Position numbers and translations under genes: made by a program. Below, piece by piece: positions 29,327 through 38,088 of a DNA stretch of 64,000 bases (within the stretch, counting starts at the first letter, position 1; every line of letters starts with the position of its first letter). The DNA is taken from the NCBI RefSeq assembly GCF_002954615.1, contig NZ_MSCJ01000001.1, positions 2,542,001 to 2,606,000 of the forward strand. Direction: 5' to 3'. This DNA is from Photobacterium angustum. GTDB lineage: Bacteria; Pseudomonadota; Gammaproteobacteria; Enterobacterales; Vibrionaceae. The notes under the pieces were generated by a model. It worked only from the letters and a program-made list of their open reading frames with translations, did not search any database and was not told the origin of the DNA.

Positions 29327-30171
29327 GAATGACTCCATCCCCACAATATAGGAAATGACCACTTAGGTTGTTTAGCACCAAGGGTATCCCGAATAGCCAT
29401 GAGGACTTCTTTTTTACTAACGATATATTGTTGCTCACAAAAAGTGGCAAGTAAGGACTTATGGCATAATTGATTGATTAATCGTGGCGTGCCACCACTG
29501 GCATACCAAATTGCGCGGCATATCGACAAGCTAAACACCATGTCGGTATAACCGGCTTGATACAGTCGGTGTTGTATATATGCCACGGTTTCAGCCAAGG
29601 TTAATGGTCGTAAAACAGCACGAAATGTGATCCGTTGACGTAATTGACGCAATTGATGCTGGGCTAATCGTTGATCAAGCTCTGGCTGTCCGAGTAAAAC
29701 GATATGTAGCAGCTTTTCTTGTTCGGTTTCTAAATTGCCTAATAAACGAATCGCTTCTAACGCATCATCTGATAACGCTTGTGCTTCATCGAGTAGCACC
29801 ACTACCGATTGGCCATTCAACCGACGAGAGATGAGTTCATCCTGAATTTGCTCAGTCAGTAGAGCATGGTCACTATTGGGTAGGAGGCTTAATTCTTTTG
29901 CCAATGAACGCTTTAATTCTATTCCACTACAGGCTGGCGTCGGTAGGTAAGCAAGATCAAAATGAGTTGGCAATTGGGTCATCAACATACGACACACTAA
30001 GGTTTTACCCGTTCCTACTTCTCCTGATACCTGCGTGATCCCTTCACCCATTTGTAGTGCTGCCAACACGGTTTGAATCGCTTCAATATGTGATGGCAGC
30101 GCATGGAAAAGAGAGGTATTCGGTGTTAAAGAAAAAGGCTGCTGACTAAAACCAAAGTGTTCGAGATACAT
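29323..30171 (-). CDS. mshM: MSHA biogenesis ATPase MshM (ExeA-like AAA protein)
   Basis: 282 residues. Walker A is GEVGTGKTL near residues 45-53, and Walker B is VVVLLDEAQAL near residues 118-128. The start MYLEHFGFSQQPFSLTPN is characteristic of the ExeA/GspA/MshM group. ExeA is an ATPase that helps insert or position the secretin through peptidoglycan, and MshM probably does the same for MshL. It starts 3 bases after mshL ends and overlaps mshN by 4 bases. Confidence 0.93.
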   Translation of the reverse strand: MYLEHFGFSQQPFSLTPNTSLFHALPSHIEAIQTVLAALQMGEGITQVSGEVGTGKTLVCRMLMTQLPTHFDLAYLPTPACSGIELKRSLAKELSLLPNSDHALLTEQIQDELISRRLNGQSVVVLLDEAQALSDDALEAIRLLGNLETEQEKLLHIVLLGQPELDQRLAQHQLRQLRQRITFRAVLRPLTLAETVAYIQHRLYQAGYTDMVFSLSICRAIWYASGGTPRLINQLCHKSLLATFCEQQYIVSKKEVLMAIRDTLGAKQPKWSFPILWGWSHS

Positions 30172-30174
30172 GAA

Positions 30175-31821
30175 TTACCCTTCTTCAGGGAACCATTCAT
30201 TAATCAGGGATCGAGAGCGTTCAATTTCTTGTTTCCAAGTATTGTCAGTCACAACTGTCGGTTTAAGTAAGATCACCAATTCAGTTTTCTTTTTCACTTT
30301 ATTGATATGACGGAATAAATTACCAATCCCAGGAATATCACCTAGTAGTGGTACTTTCGAGACTTGATCATTAATGCTTGATTTCATTAAACCACCAATC
30401 ACCACAACATCACCTGTTCGGGCGTGGATGATTGAATCAGATTCGCGAATAGTACTTTTTGCCAACGGTAATACCATAGGTTTTGCGGTACCAACTTCAA
30501 TCGTCTTCTGTTCATTCTGCACATCAACAACTGCTGGGTGAACATGCAATAAAACGCCGCCTTGATCGTCAATCTGTGGCGTCACGTCTAACGAAATACC
30601 AGAGAAAAACGGGGTTAATGATACATCTGGCGAAACATTATTGTTATCACCTGAAACGTTGCTGCTTGAAACGTCTGTCACAAAGTATTCATCACCACCT
30701 ACTTTGATCACCGCTTTTTGGTTATTTGCAGCTGTCACTCGCGGGCTAGAAAGTACATTCAAATCCCCTTGAGTTGATAAGAAGCTCATCACCGCACTGA
30801 AATTACCATCGGTGATCTTTATATTAGTTTGTCCGCCCAATAGCTCTGAAATAGCATTACCGCCCGGTAAGATACTCGCGGCGGCATCTGCAGCATTTTT
30901 CATTTCATTAACGATAATGCCAGTGCCGCCAATACTTGAGGTTAGATTATTCCAATCTATCCCTTGTTGGTAACTATCATTGAGCGTCACTTCCATAATT
31001 TTCGCCTCAAGCACGACTTGACGCTTTAGACGACGTTGAGACATGCCCAAGAACTCTTTTACTTCACGTAATTCATTAGGGAAGGCTCGTACAGAAATGA
31101 GACCCGCTTGTGGTGATACCATGACATTTCGACCATCACCAGAGCCAATCATGCCACTAACAACTTTCTCTAACTGTGTCCAAAAATCACTGTCCGAGGT
31201 CGTTTCAATCGTCGTGCCGCCCGTTGTGGTATTACCGCCACTTGATGATGAGCTACTGCTATTGTCATCATCACCTGATGACGAATTATTATCGCCATCA
31301 CTAATAGAACCGGAGGTAATAGAGGTTAATGACTTACCTTTACGTTGTAATTGTAAATAATCAACGGGGATCACTTCAGTCCGTAACGTTGCAGGGAAAA
31401 CCTGAATAATATTCCCTTTACGCGTCGTACTATAACCGTAAATATCAGACACGACATTTAGCACTTCATCGAGTGTGACATCATTTAATTTCATTGTAAT
31501 ACGGCCAGTAACACCGGGATGAATAACGATATTAAATGGTGTGCCTTTTACTAAACTGGTAAAGAATGCATTGGCTTCAACATTTTTAGCATTAACACGA
31601 AAACGCTTTTCTAACGAAGAATTAGCTGGGTTAATATTGCTATCAAGTGATGGCATAAGATCAGCATTAACGGCAGAAGGTAGCTCCATTAAAGGACGGC
31701 TACTCGCTTCATTCGCAGCTTCATTTAAGGCCTTCTTCACTTCAACAGGGGTTTGGTGTCCCATATTAGTTGAACAGCCCGCTAAGGATGCAATGGTGAT
31801 CCCTAGAAGAATTCGACGCAT
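30175..31821 (-). CDS. mshL: MSHA outer-membrane secretin MshL
   Basis: 548 residues with a lipoprotein signal (lipobox LAGC, cysteine at residue 16). Periplasmic N-domains include FRVNAKNVEANAFFTSLV. A Ser/Gly/Asp low-complexity insert spans about residues 164-200, and the secretin domain follows (VLEAKIMEVTLNDSYQQGIDW, then GDVVVIGGLMKSS and VPLLGDIPGIGNLFR). It forms the outer-membrane pore for the MSHA pilus. Neighbouring mshM and mshK are likely accessory. Length is typical for MshL. Confidence 0.95.
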   Translation of the reverse strand: MRRILLGITIASLAGCSTNMGHQTPVEVKKALNEAANEASSRPLMELPSAVNADLMPSLDSNINPANSSLEKRFRVNAKNVEANAFFTSLVKGTPFNIVIHPGVTGRITMKLNDVTLDEVLNVVSDIYGYSTTRKGNIIQVFPATLRTEVIPVDYLQLQRKGKSLTSITSGSISDGDNNSSSGDDDNSSSSSSSGGNTTTGGTTIETTSDSDFWTQLEKVVSGMIGSGDGRNVMVSPQAGLISVRAFPNELREVKEFLGMSQRRLKRQVVLEAKIMEVTLNDSYQQGIDWNNLTSSIGGTGIIVNEMKNAADAAASILPGGNAISELLGGQTNIKITDGNFSAVMSFLSTQGDLNVLSSPRVTAANNQKAVIKVGGDEYFVTDVSSSNVSGDNNNVSPDVSLTPFFSGISLDVTPQIDDQGGVLLHVHPAVVDVQNEQKTIEVGTAKPMVLPLAKSTIRESDSIIHARTGDVVVIGGLMKSSINDQVSKVPLLGDIPGIGNLFRHINKVKKKTELVILLKPTVVTDNTWKQEIERSRSLINEWFPEEG

Positions 31822-31832
31822 AATATTTAACC

Positions 31833-32147
31833 TTAATTCGTTCGTATATTTTCAGCAAATAACGCCAAATGCCACTTTTTGCCACTACGGCTTAAAGTAA
31901 CACTACTTTCAGAAACATTTGTCAAAGTGTACCCATTAACGCGTTCGCCAATACTGACCACTTGACCACTTAAAATCACCGAGCACTGCTTACCATCACA
32001 AATAATACTTTGTAACTGTGGCAATCGTGCCTTTGCTTGGTTCGTTTGTGCTTTACTCGCCACCCAACCTAATGGTGCAGTAGGATCTTGAGCAGCATGA
32101 GCACCGAAGGCACATAAACTTAAAAGTAAAGCAGCCATCCATGTCAT
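31833..32147 (-). CDS. mshK: MSHA biogenesis protein MshK
   Basis: 104 residues from the ATG at 32147, four bases past the mshJ stop. This start gives a clean signal peptide (MTWMAALLLSLCAFGAHA), whereas the longer open frame overlaps mshJ. The mature part begins QDPTAPLGW, a motif shared with PilP/GspC-like periplasmic proteins, and carries a cysteine pair in IICDGKQCSVIL. It is probably a small periplasmic factor linking the inner-membrane complex to the MshL secretin. Confidence 0.85.
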   Translation of the reverse strand: MTWMAALLLSLCAFGAHAAQDPTAPLGWVASKAQTNQAKARLPQLQSIICDGKQCSVILSGQVVSIGERVNGYTLTNVSESSVTLSRSGKKWHLALFAENIRTN

Positions 32148-32151
32148 TTTC

Positions 32152-32787
32152 TTATCCACCAATAAAGTCCTTACTTTCACCCAAGGTATACACTTCAAGT
32201 TCCACTTTCGCCCATGGATACTCATCAACCTGATAGCTCAGGCTTCGCCAGTAATATTTAACAGGTAACGCTTCCAATTTATTTAAGTAATTAACCACAT
32301 CAAAGTAACGCCCTTTGAACGTTAGGCGAATGGGGTGAACAAAGTACCCCTGTTGATCACCACTCACTAATTGAGATGACGGTAATGACGTCATTGACTC
32401 TAATTTTAATGCCGAGCTATGACGTAGAACTTGCTCTAGCAAACCTGCCATTTGAACTGGCGTGATCAAACTACCAATTTTGGCTTCTAGCACTTGTTGT
32501 AAGGCTTTATCTTCTTGCCGATATTGTGCCAATTTTTGATTAATCGCTTTATCCGGATCTTGCTGTAATTTTCTATTCGCAACAATCAATTGATTTTGTG
32601 CGGTGATCATGTCGTTTTTGGTATCCACCAATGCCGTTTTAACCGTTTGTGATGTCACCATTTGTGGCTCAATAATTAGCATATAGCCAATAAACAAGAT
32701 GCCAAACCAACCTGTGATTGCAATTAACCATTGTTCACGCACCGACAAAGCAGCAAATCGCTGACTTAGCTCATCCCACTTGATCAT
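32152..32787 (-). CDS. mshJ: MSHA biogenesis protein MshJ (PilO-like)
   Basis: 211 residues with one membrane segment (about residues 20-38, WLIAITGWFGILFIGYMLI), a helical stretch to about residue 95, and a ferredoxin-like periplasmic domain. This is PilO/GspM-like architecture. Its ATG overlaps the mshI stop (ATGA), as PilN and PilO pairs often do. With MshI it forms the inner-membrane alignment complex of the MSHA machine. Confidence 0.9.
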   Translation of the reverse strand: MIKWDELSQRFAALSVREQWLIAITGWFGILFIGYMLIIEPQMVTSQTVKTALVDTKNDMITAQNQLIVANRKLQQDPDKAINQKLAQYRQEDKALQQVLEAKIGSLITPVQMAGLLEQVLRHSSALKLESMTSLPSSQLVSGDQQGYFVHPIRLTFKGRYFDVVNYLNKLEALPVKYYWRSLSYQVDEYPWAKVELEVYTLGESKDFIGG

Positions 32788-34259
32788 TGTTCGCTCCCCT
32801 TAATGCTTTTACGCTCAGCTTGTAACTGAAAGGTCACGACATTTTTATCATTACGACCCAATGACATCATTTGGAAACGACGTTCAGCTAAGGATGGATA
32901 AGTTTTAAATGCCCTTACCCAGCGAGGAACAGCATCAGGATTACGTGCTAACCCACTTAAATCCATTGAAGTACCTGAGACATAAATCTGTTGAACCGAG
33001 ATATCACCACTCGCGGCATCAGCTAATTGCTGCAACAATCCAGCATAACCAACCTTTAAGCTATCATCATGCTCTTCAATGACTTTTAGGGTCGCACGCT
33101 TTGCCGCGATTTCTTTTTCAAGCTCATGGGCTTGATTCTCTTTTAAAGGATCCGACAGCAATGCGGCAACTTGTACTCGGGCATGATCAAGTTTTTGCTG
33201 TTCAGCACTTAATAGCGATGATTGTGTCGCTAATTTTTTTTGTTCAGCCGTATTCTGCCATGCATTCCAACCCGCCCACATCACGAAAATAGCAATAAGT
33301 GCCACCCAACTTGCAACGATATTGGTTAATGTCATCCACTGTTTAGTTGGCAGTAAATTGTCAGAATATAAATTGATTATCGCGTTTTTAGGCCGCTGTA
33401 ATGCCGCCCAACCTAAACGCGCTGCATTCGTATCAAGTAAAGGATCAACTTCTTTAATCGCCTCTACATTGATATTTAGACGTTTATTTAATTCTTCAGC
33501 TAAAGCTTGGTTATCTTCATTATCACAACTAATGATCAGCTGACTAATTGGATTATTACGTAACTGAGCACTAATAAAATCTAATGAACGCTGTAATTCA
33601 AGCGCTAAATTATCCAGCTGAAAACTACCACCATCCAGCGCTTGGCGATCAAATAGCGGTAAAGAAAAACCACGTAATTGACGTTGAAAACACAGCATTT
33701 GTTCATTAAATGCGGTTAATTGCAGGTTACCATCAACATCGGCATGGAGAATAAGTTGGCTACGATTAGGATCAGAAAAGCGACTCCATGCAATGTCTTC
33801 TGTTGTGATATCAGAGACACGGCAACCACAGTCATGACACGCTAAGACAACCTGAGTGATCAGTTGTTTTGATGCGACAAAAACCTGTAAACGATCTTTT
33901 GCTGTCGCAGGAAAACCATCAGCGACCAATTCAGACGGTGATTCATTAACTAAATCTTTGACTAAAAAAGGCAGTGCGGTTGACAGTTCATCAATACTCA
34001 CTTCTGGTTTATCAATCACTAAACTTTGATATAAACCATGTCCTAGTACTAATTTTAAATCGCTACCTGACAGTTGGTATTGTGTAATCAAGTTGCGTGC
34101 AGCATCGCTCCAATCTGAAACATTAGAGACGCCCATACGATCAACAATAAAATGTTCAGTTTTCGCTTGGACAAGGACAACCGTGTCGGTATAGAAAACC
34201 AAAGCAGCAGAGGGTTGAAAACTCGCTCGCTGAAAAAGCTTAGAGAATACGTATTTCAT
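32784..34259 (-). CDS. mshI: MSHA biogenesis protein MshI (PilM/PilN-like)
   Basis: 491 residues combining a cytoplasmic actin-like N-terminal region (PilM-like, about residues 1-290) with a membrane segment near residues 312-330 (NIVASWVALIAIFVMWAGW), a coiled coil, and a PilN-like periplasmic part containing GDISVQQIYVSGTSMDLSG. It is the first gene of the msh assembly operon. The 169 bases upstream, before csrD, must contain the operon promoter but show no hexamer pair I would defend. Confidence 0.9.
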   Translation of the reverse strand: MKYVFSKLFQRASFQPSAALVFYTDTVVLVQAKTEHFIVDRMGVSNVSDWSDAARNLITQYQLSGSDLKLVLGHGLYQSLVIDKPEVSIDELSTALPFLVKDLVNESPSELVADGFPATAKDRLQVFVASKQLITQVVLACHDCGCRVSDITTEDIAWSRFSDPNRSQLILHADVDGNLQLTAFNEQMLCFQRQLRGFSLPLFDRQALDGGSFQLDNLALELQRSLDFISAQLRNNPISQLIISCDNEDNQALAEELNKRLNINVEAIKEVDPLLDTNAARLGWAALQRPKNAIINLYSDNLLPTKQWMTLTNIVASWVALIAIFVMWAGWNAWQNTAEQKKLATQSSLLSAEQQKLDHARVQVAALLSDPLKENQAHELEKEIAAKRATLKVIEEHDDSLKVGYAGLLQQLADAASGDISVQQIYVSGTSMDLSGLARNPDAVPRWVRAFKTYPSLAERRFQMMSLGRNDKNVVTFQLQAERKSIKGSEQ

Positions 34260-34428
34260 AATCGACCAGAAAAAGGCTGTACATCCTGTATGATGCTTTT
34301 TATTGACAAGGTTAGCAGCAGTTAATTACCTCCCCAATGATATACGATAAAATTATTGATAAACATCACTTAATTAATACAGTTTGAAAAACATTAAATT
34401 TATTAAAATAAAACAATCAGTTACTTTT

Positions 34429-36348
34429 TTATAAAATTACATCTTCTTTCGCGAATAGACGACCTTGACCTGCAGAAACGCCCAATTGTTTTAATATTTC
34501 CCATTCTTTATCGGTTTCAACGCCCACAGCAATAATTTGAACATTTGAGTCATCACAAGCGCCTAACATACTTCTTACAAAAAGCTGATTTTCTTGTCGC
34601 TTATTAATATCTCTCACAAGTCCTCGGTGTAATTTAAGGTAATTAACTTTTACCTCTTTTATGTAGTGAGTACTTACAATAGTACGTCCTGCTTGATCAA
34701 CAGCTAACTTGCATCCAAGCCCTACTAATTTTTTTAATATCGGACGTAAGGGATCAAGATTCTTAACTAATTGGCTTTCTGATACTTCAAATATTACATG
34801 GCTCAATAATGGTCGTGGCATTTGTAATAATTCATTGAACAACCATTTGGTAAAAGATTTATCTAATAATGAATAAGCACTAATATTAATTGAGTAAACG
34901 TCTGGCGTTAATTCTCTTTTTAATAACCCTAAGATCTGATTAATGACTGCGCGATCAAAGCGCTGATTAAATCCGACTTGATTAACAACAGGCATAAAGT
35001 GCGACGCTTTGAGCAACTCTCCATGCTCATCTTTAATACGTGCAAGTATTTCACGACTGATAACAATATTATTAGCGGCATTAAGAATTGGCTGCTGATA
35101 TAACAACGGGCCGCCATGCGTCAAAATACGATCAAACAGTGTTCGCCAACGTACACTTCCTCGATCATCTTCATAGTGGCTTTCTTTAGTAAAACGATTC
35201 CAACTATTTGAACCCTGTAATTGCGAACTACGTAACGCGATATCAGCTTCATCCATAATACGACCTCGACGCTCTCCACCTTGGAAGTGCGTAACGCCAA
35301 TATGACACCAATTGTCTCGCTCCGTCGATAATGGTGGAGATAAACGTTCAAGCGCATTTAACAGTTGATTAATAAAGATTTTAATTTCTTTTGCTGATTG
35401 TTGTGGGATCAAAATTGCGAATTCAGCATCGTAGTAACGTGATAACATAGTGTCAGGGAAGCGCTGAATAAAATTAGACAAAATAATACTGACATCTTGG
35501 ATAAACTCATCAGCAATGACTCTCCCTTCTTCAGCAACCACTTCATCCCAATCAGCTAAGCGTAACAAGATCACTGAACCTTGATTATCAGGCTCTTGTA
35601 GCATGGACTTTAAGCGACTATCAAATAGGATGCGATTCGCAGCACCTGTGAGTTGATCAAGGAAGGTATGGGTACGAATAAAAGTATCAAAGCGGCTACG
35701 CTCTTGGCGAGCGTCTTTCAGTTCTTTGATTAATTGATCCATCGCTAAACTCGCCGTACCAGGCCATTCATGATCATCACCCACCGCATAATCATCAACC
35801 TTGCCAGCTAAAATCATTCTTCCCCGCGTTTCTAATAATTCAGATCCCCGCAATTGAAGTTTTAACCAACGTACACCTTGCACTAAACCGAAAATAACAA
35901 TGCCGAGAGCTAAACTAATAAATGACATCGCGCCGAGTGAATAAGTGAATTCCGCATAAGGTGGAATAGATTCAATCGTCACTTTGTACTGAGGGTTTAA
36001 TTGAAGTTGATATTCACTGTCATACAGAATATTAGGATCAGTAATCGATTCCATACTTTTATAGGCATACACCACGCCATGTGGACTCGTTACCGTTAAC
36101 GCGATGACATTACTAGATTTTAAGAGTTTAGGTAGCCAACGAGATAATGATGCGCCACCTTGAGGATCAGCAAGCTCTTGATCAATGACTTCAACAACAC
36201 CGTTTAAATAATGGGTTAAGTAATCCTGACCAAGCTTACGAAAACTCAATGCACCGCCGATAAAAATAACGAAGATGGCGCAAATAACAATCATTGTAAC
36301 AAAAGCAACTAACCGATTAGTTAACTTCATCCCTGAGGCTTTTCTCAT
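34429..36348 (-). CDS. csrD: CsrD (MshH) degenerate GGDEF-EAL regulator of Csr sRNA decay
   Basis: 639 residues with two membrane segments (about residues 12-35 and 140-160), a HAMP-like region, a GGDEF-type domain whose signature reads YYDAEF, and an EAL-type domain whose signature reads EILARI. Both are degenerate, so no c-di-GMP synthesis or hydrolysis is expected. E. coli CsrD instead targets CsrB/CsrC sRNAs to RNase E and so frees CsrA. The ATG at 36348 has AGGA upstream. The ATG at 36330 (MKLTNRL) aligns better with E. coli CsrD, so the start is uncertain by 6 codons. It lies next to mshI as in Vibrio (mshH). Confidence 0.92.
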   Translation of the reverse strand: MRKASGMKLTNRLVAFVTMIVICAIFVIFIGGALSFRKLGQDYLTHYLNGVVEVIDQELADPQGGASLSRWLPKLLKSSNVIALTVTSPHGVVYAYKSMESITDPNILYDSEYQLQLNPQYKVTIESIPPYAEFTYSLGAMSFISLALGIVIFGLVQGVRWLKLQLRGSELLETRGRMILAGKVDDYAVGDDHEWPGTASLAMDQLIKELKDARQERSRFDTFIRTHTFLDQLTGAANRILFDSRLKSMLQEPDNQGSVILLRLADWDEVVAEEGRVIADEFIQDVSIILSNFIQRFPDTMLSRYYDAEFAILIPQQSAKEIKIFINQLLNALERLSPPLSTERDNWCHIGVTHFQGGERRGRIMDEADIALRSSQLQGSNSWNRFTKESHYEDDRGSVRWRTLFDRILTHGGPLLYQQPILNAANNIVISREILARIKDEHGELLKASHFMPVVNQVGFNQRFDRAVINQILGLLKRELTPDVYSINISAYSLLDKSFTKWLFNELLQMPRPLLSHVIFEVSESQLVKNLDPLRPILKKLVGLGCKLAVDQAGRTIVSTHYIKEVKVNYLKLHRGLVRDINKRQENQLFVRSMLGACDDSNVQIIAVGVETDKEWEILKQLGVSAGQGRLFAKEDVIL

Positions 36349-36503
36349 AACATCCTAACTCTACACTCTATTATTCAAATCAACTTACTATCATCAGCTA
36401 CAACTTATATAGTAGAGCACCATTATGCAGTGTTTTTCATTTTAAGGTTAATATATCAACTATATCATTCCATCACGCGCTATTTTCATTTAACGAGATA
36501 CGT

Positions 36504-36526
36504 TACATTGAGCAAAACACAATGTA
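36504..36526. promoter_or_regulatory. Palindrome upstream of the LysR gene (possible autoregulatory site)
   Basis: TACATTG and CAATGTA flank 9 bases in the csrD-LysR divergent gap. The core fits the T-N11-A form of LysR-type operators. An outer pair, ACGAGAT (36493-36499) and ATCTCGT (36546-36552), surrounds it. The regulator is inferred only from position. Confidence 0.35.
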
Positions 36527-36587
36527 TTGCGTAATGAAACAATCAATCTCGTATTATGCGTGAAAGGAACAAGGAAAGGTTATCACC

Positions 36588-37460
36588 ATGGACTGGATCA
36601 CCTGTACTAAAAGCTTTGTCGCTGTAATCCAACAAGGATCGCTTTCTAAAGCCGCTAACTCTCTTGATATATCAAACTCAGCATTATCAAAACGCTTGTC
36701 TTGGCTTGAGCAACAACTTGGCGTCCCTTTATTAAAGCGCACAACCCGTCATTTATCACTCACTGATGCAGGAGATGTTTTTTTTCAACGAAGTCAGACT
36801 TTATTAGAACATTGGCAACAGCTGATCACCGAAACAACAGCAACTAATGAAGAGATGAGTGGCACATTACATGTTGGCGCCCCATTAAGTACGGGAAGCC
36901 ATTTTTTGATCAATATTATTGCGGCGTTTTGTCAGCGATACCCCAATATCAATATTACGCTTCACACCATCACGTCAGGACAATTACCTGATTTAAATCT
37001 CGACATTATTATTTGTAGTGAAATCGATAATTTTAACTCTGCCAGTTATATCGCCACCCCTCTATTTTCAGATAATGCGAGATTTTACGCCTCTCCGACT
37101 TATTTAGAACAATATGATCCTATTGAGTCACCAGAACAACTGACACAACATAATTGCTTACTGTTGAATCAGCACAATCACGCCCATGAATATGTCTTCG
37201 AGAATGGCTTAACGCTGCGCTTACAAGGTAATTTTACTACCTCTAATCCAGAAGTTTTAATCGCAAGTGCCGTCGAACATATGGGGCTAATATTAATCTC
37301 ACCACAAAATGTACAACGAGAGTTAGCCCATGGTTTGCTGATCCCTGTTTTAACACACTTACAATTGCCCCAACAGACGACGTTTGCCTACTACCTTAAG
37401 TTGAACTACCAACACACTAAAACGAAATGTTTTATTGATTTTATTAAACAAAGCACCTGA
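36588..37460 (+). CDS. LysR family transcriptional regulator
   Basis: 290 residues. The N-terminal winged helix-turn-helix spans about residues 1-60, with the recognition region SLSKAANSLDISNSALSKRL. The effector-binding domain (about residues 90-290) starts at SGTLHVGAPLSTGSHFLI. It resembles the CrgA/AaeR-like subgroup, but the inducer and targets cannot be read from sequence. It is transcribed divergently from csrD and converges with ssb at a shared terminator. AAGG upstream supports the ATG at 36588. I would not expect a gene here in V. cholerae, so it may be a lineage-specific insertion. Confidence 0.9.
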   Translation: MDWITCTKSFVAVIQQGSLSKAANSLDISNSALSKRLSWLEQQLGVPLLKRTTRHLSLTDAGDVFFQRSQTLLEHWQQLITETTATNEEMSGTLHVGAPLSTGSHFLINIIAAFCQRYPNINITLHTITSGQLPDLNLDIIICSEIDNFNSASYIATPLFSDNARFYASPTYLEQYDPIESPEQLTQHNCLLLNQHNHAHEYVFENGLTLRLQGNFTTSNPEVLIASAVEHMGLILISPQNVQRELAHGLLIPVLTHLQLPQQTTFAYYLKLNYQHTKTKCFIDFIKQST

Positions 37461-37478
37461 CTTATCATCAAGATATAA

Positions 37479-37505
37479 AAAAAGCAGCGTTAAACGCTGC
37501 TTTTT
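37479..37505. terminator. Bidirectional terminator between the LysR gene and ssb
   Basis: A perfect 12-bp stem AAAAAGCAGCGT/ACGCTGCTTTTT with a tiny loop and A/T runs on both sides serves both convergent genes. Confidence 0.9.
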
Positions 37506-37533
37506 AATATTCAATCATTATTTTATACAGGAT

Positions 37534-38088
37534 TTAGAACGGGATATCGTCATCAAAATCCATTGGTGGTTCATTGTACTGCTGCTGAGGCTGTTGAGGA
37601 GCCTGTTGCTGTGGCGCTGATTGCTGCTGCGGCGCATAGTTCTGCTGAGGTGCAGGTGCTGAAGCAGGCTGCTGAGGCTGACCCCAGTTATTGTTTTGCT
37701 GTTGGCCACCCATTTGCGCTTGACCGCCTTGGTTTTGACGACCACCAAGCATTTGCATAGTACCGTTAAAGCCTTGAACAACCACTTCTGTTGTGTACTG
37801 ATCTTGACCTTGCTGGTTCTGCCATTTACGCGTCTGTAATTGACCTTCAATGTATACCTGTGAACCTTTACGTAAGTATTCACCAGCAACTTCTGCTAAC
37901 TTACCGTATAAAGCAACGCGGTGCCATTCGGTTTTTTCACGCTGCTCGCCAGTATTTTTATCACGCCATGATTCTGATGTCGCAATAGTAATGTTTGCTA
38001 CTGCACCGCCATTTGGCATGTAACGAACTTCAGGATCATTTCCTAAGTTACCGACTAAGATAACCTTATTTACGCCACGACTGGCCAT
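37534..38088 (-). CDS. ssb: Single-stranded DNA-binding protein
   Basis: 184 residues. The OB-fold domain is residues 1-112 ([23 protein letters not shown]), followed by a Gln/Pro/Gly-rich linker and the acidic interaction tip [11 protein letters not shown] coats single-stranded DNA during replication, recombination and repair and recruits partners through the tip. A strong Shine-Dalgarno (TTGGAGTG) precedes the ATG. In many relatives ssb lies next to galU-uvrA. Here the two are about 13 kb apart because a polysaccharide operon lies between them. I found no convincing LexA box upstream. Confidence 0.97.
   Translation of the reverse strand: MASRGVNKVILVGNLGNDPEVRYMPNGGAVANITIATSESWRDKNTGEQREKTEWHRVALYGKLAEVAGEYLRKGSQVYIEGQLQTRKWQNQQGQDQYTTEVVVQGFNGTMQMLGGRQNQGGQAQMGGQQQNNNWGQPQQPASAPAPQQNYAPQQQSAPQQQAPQQPQQQYNEPPMDFDDDIPF

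Noticed and set aside
31220..31330. Tandem repeat or CRISPR-like array
   Set aside because: It is a codon-biased low-complexity coding tract within MshL with no regular spacer structure.
31043..31360. Plus-strand frame inside mshL
   Set aside because: It is the mirror of the Ser/Gly/Asp low-complexity tract of mshL, with no independent coding evidence.
37518..37889. Alternative frames over the ssb tail
   Set aside because: The repetitive Gln/Pro codons of the SSB linker keep several frames open. They are not genes.
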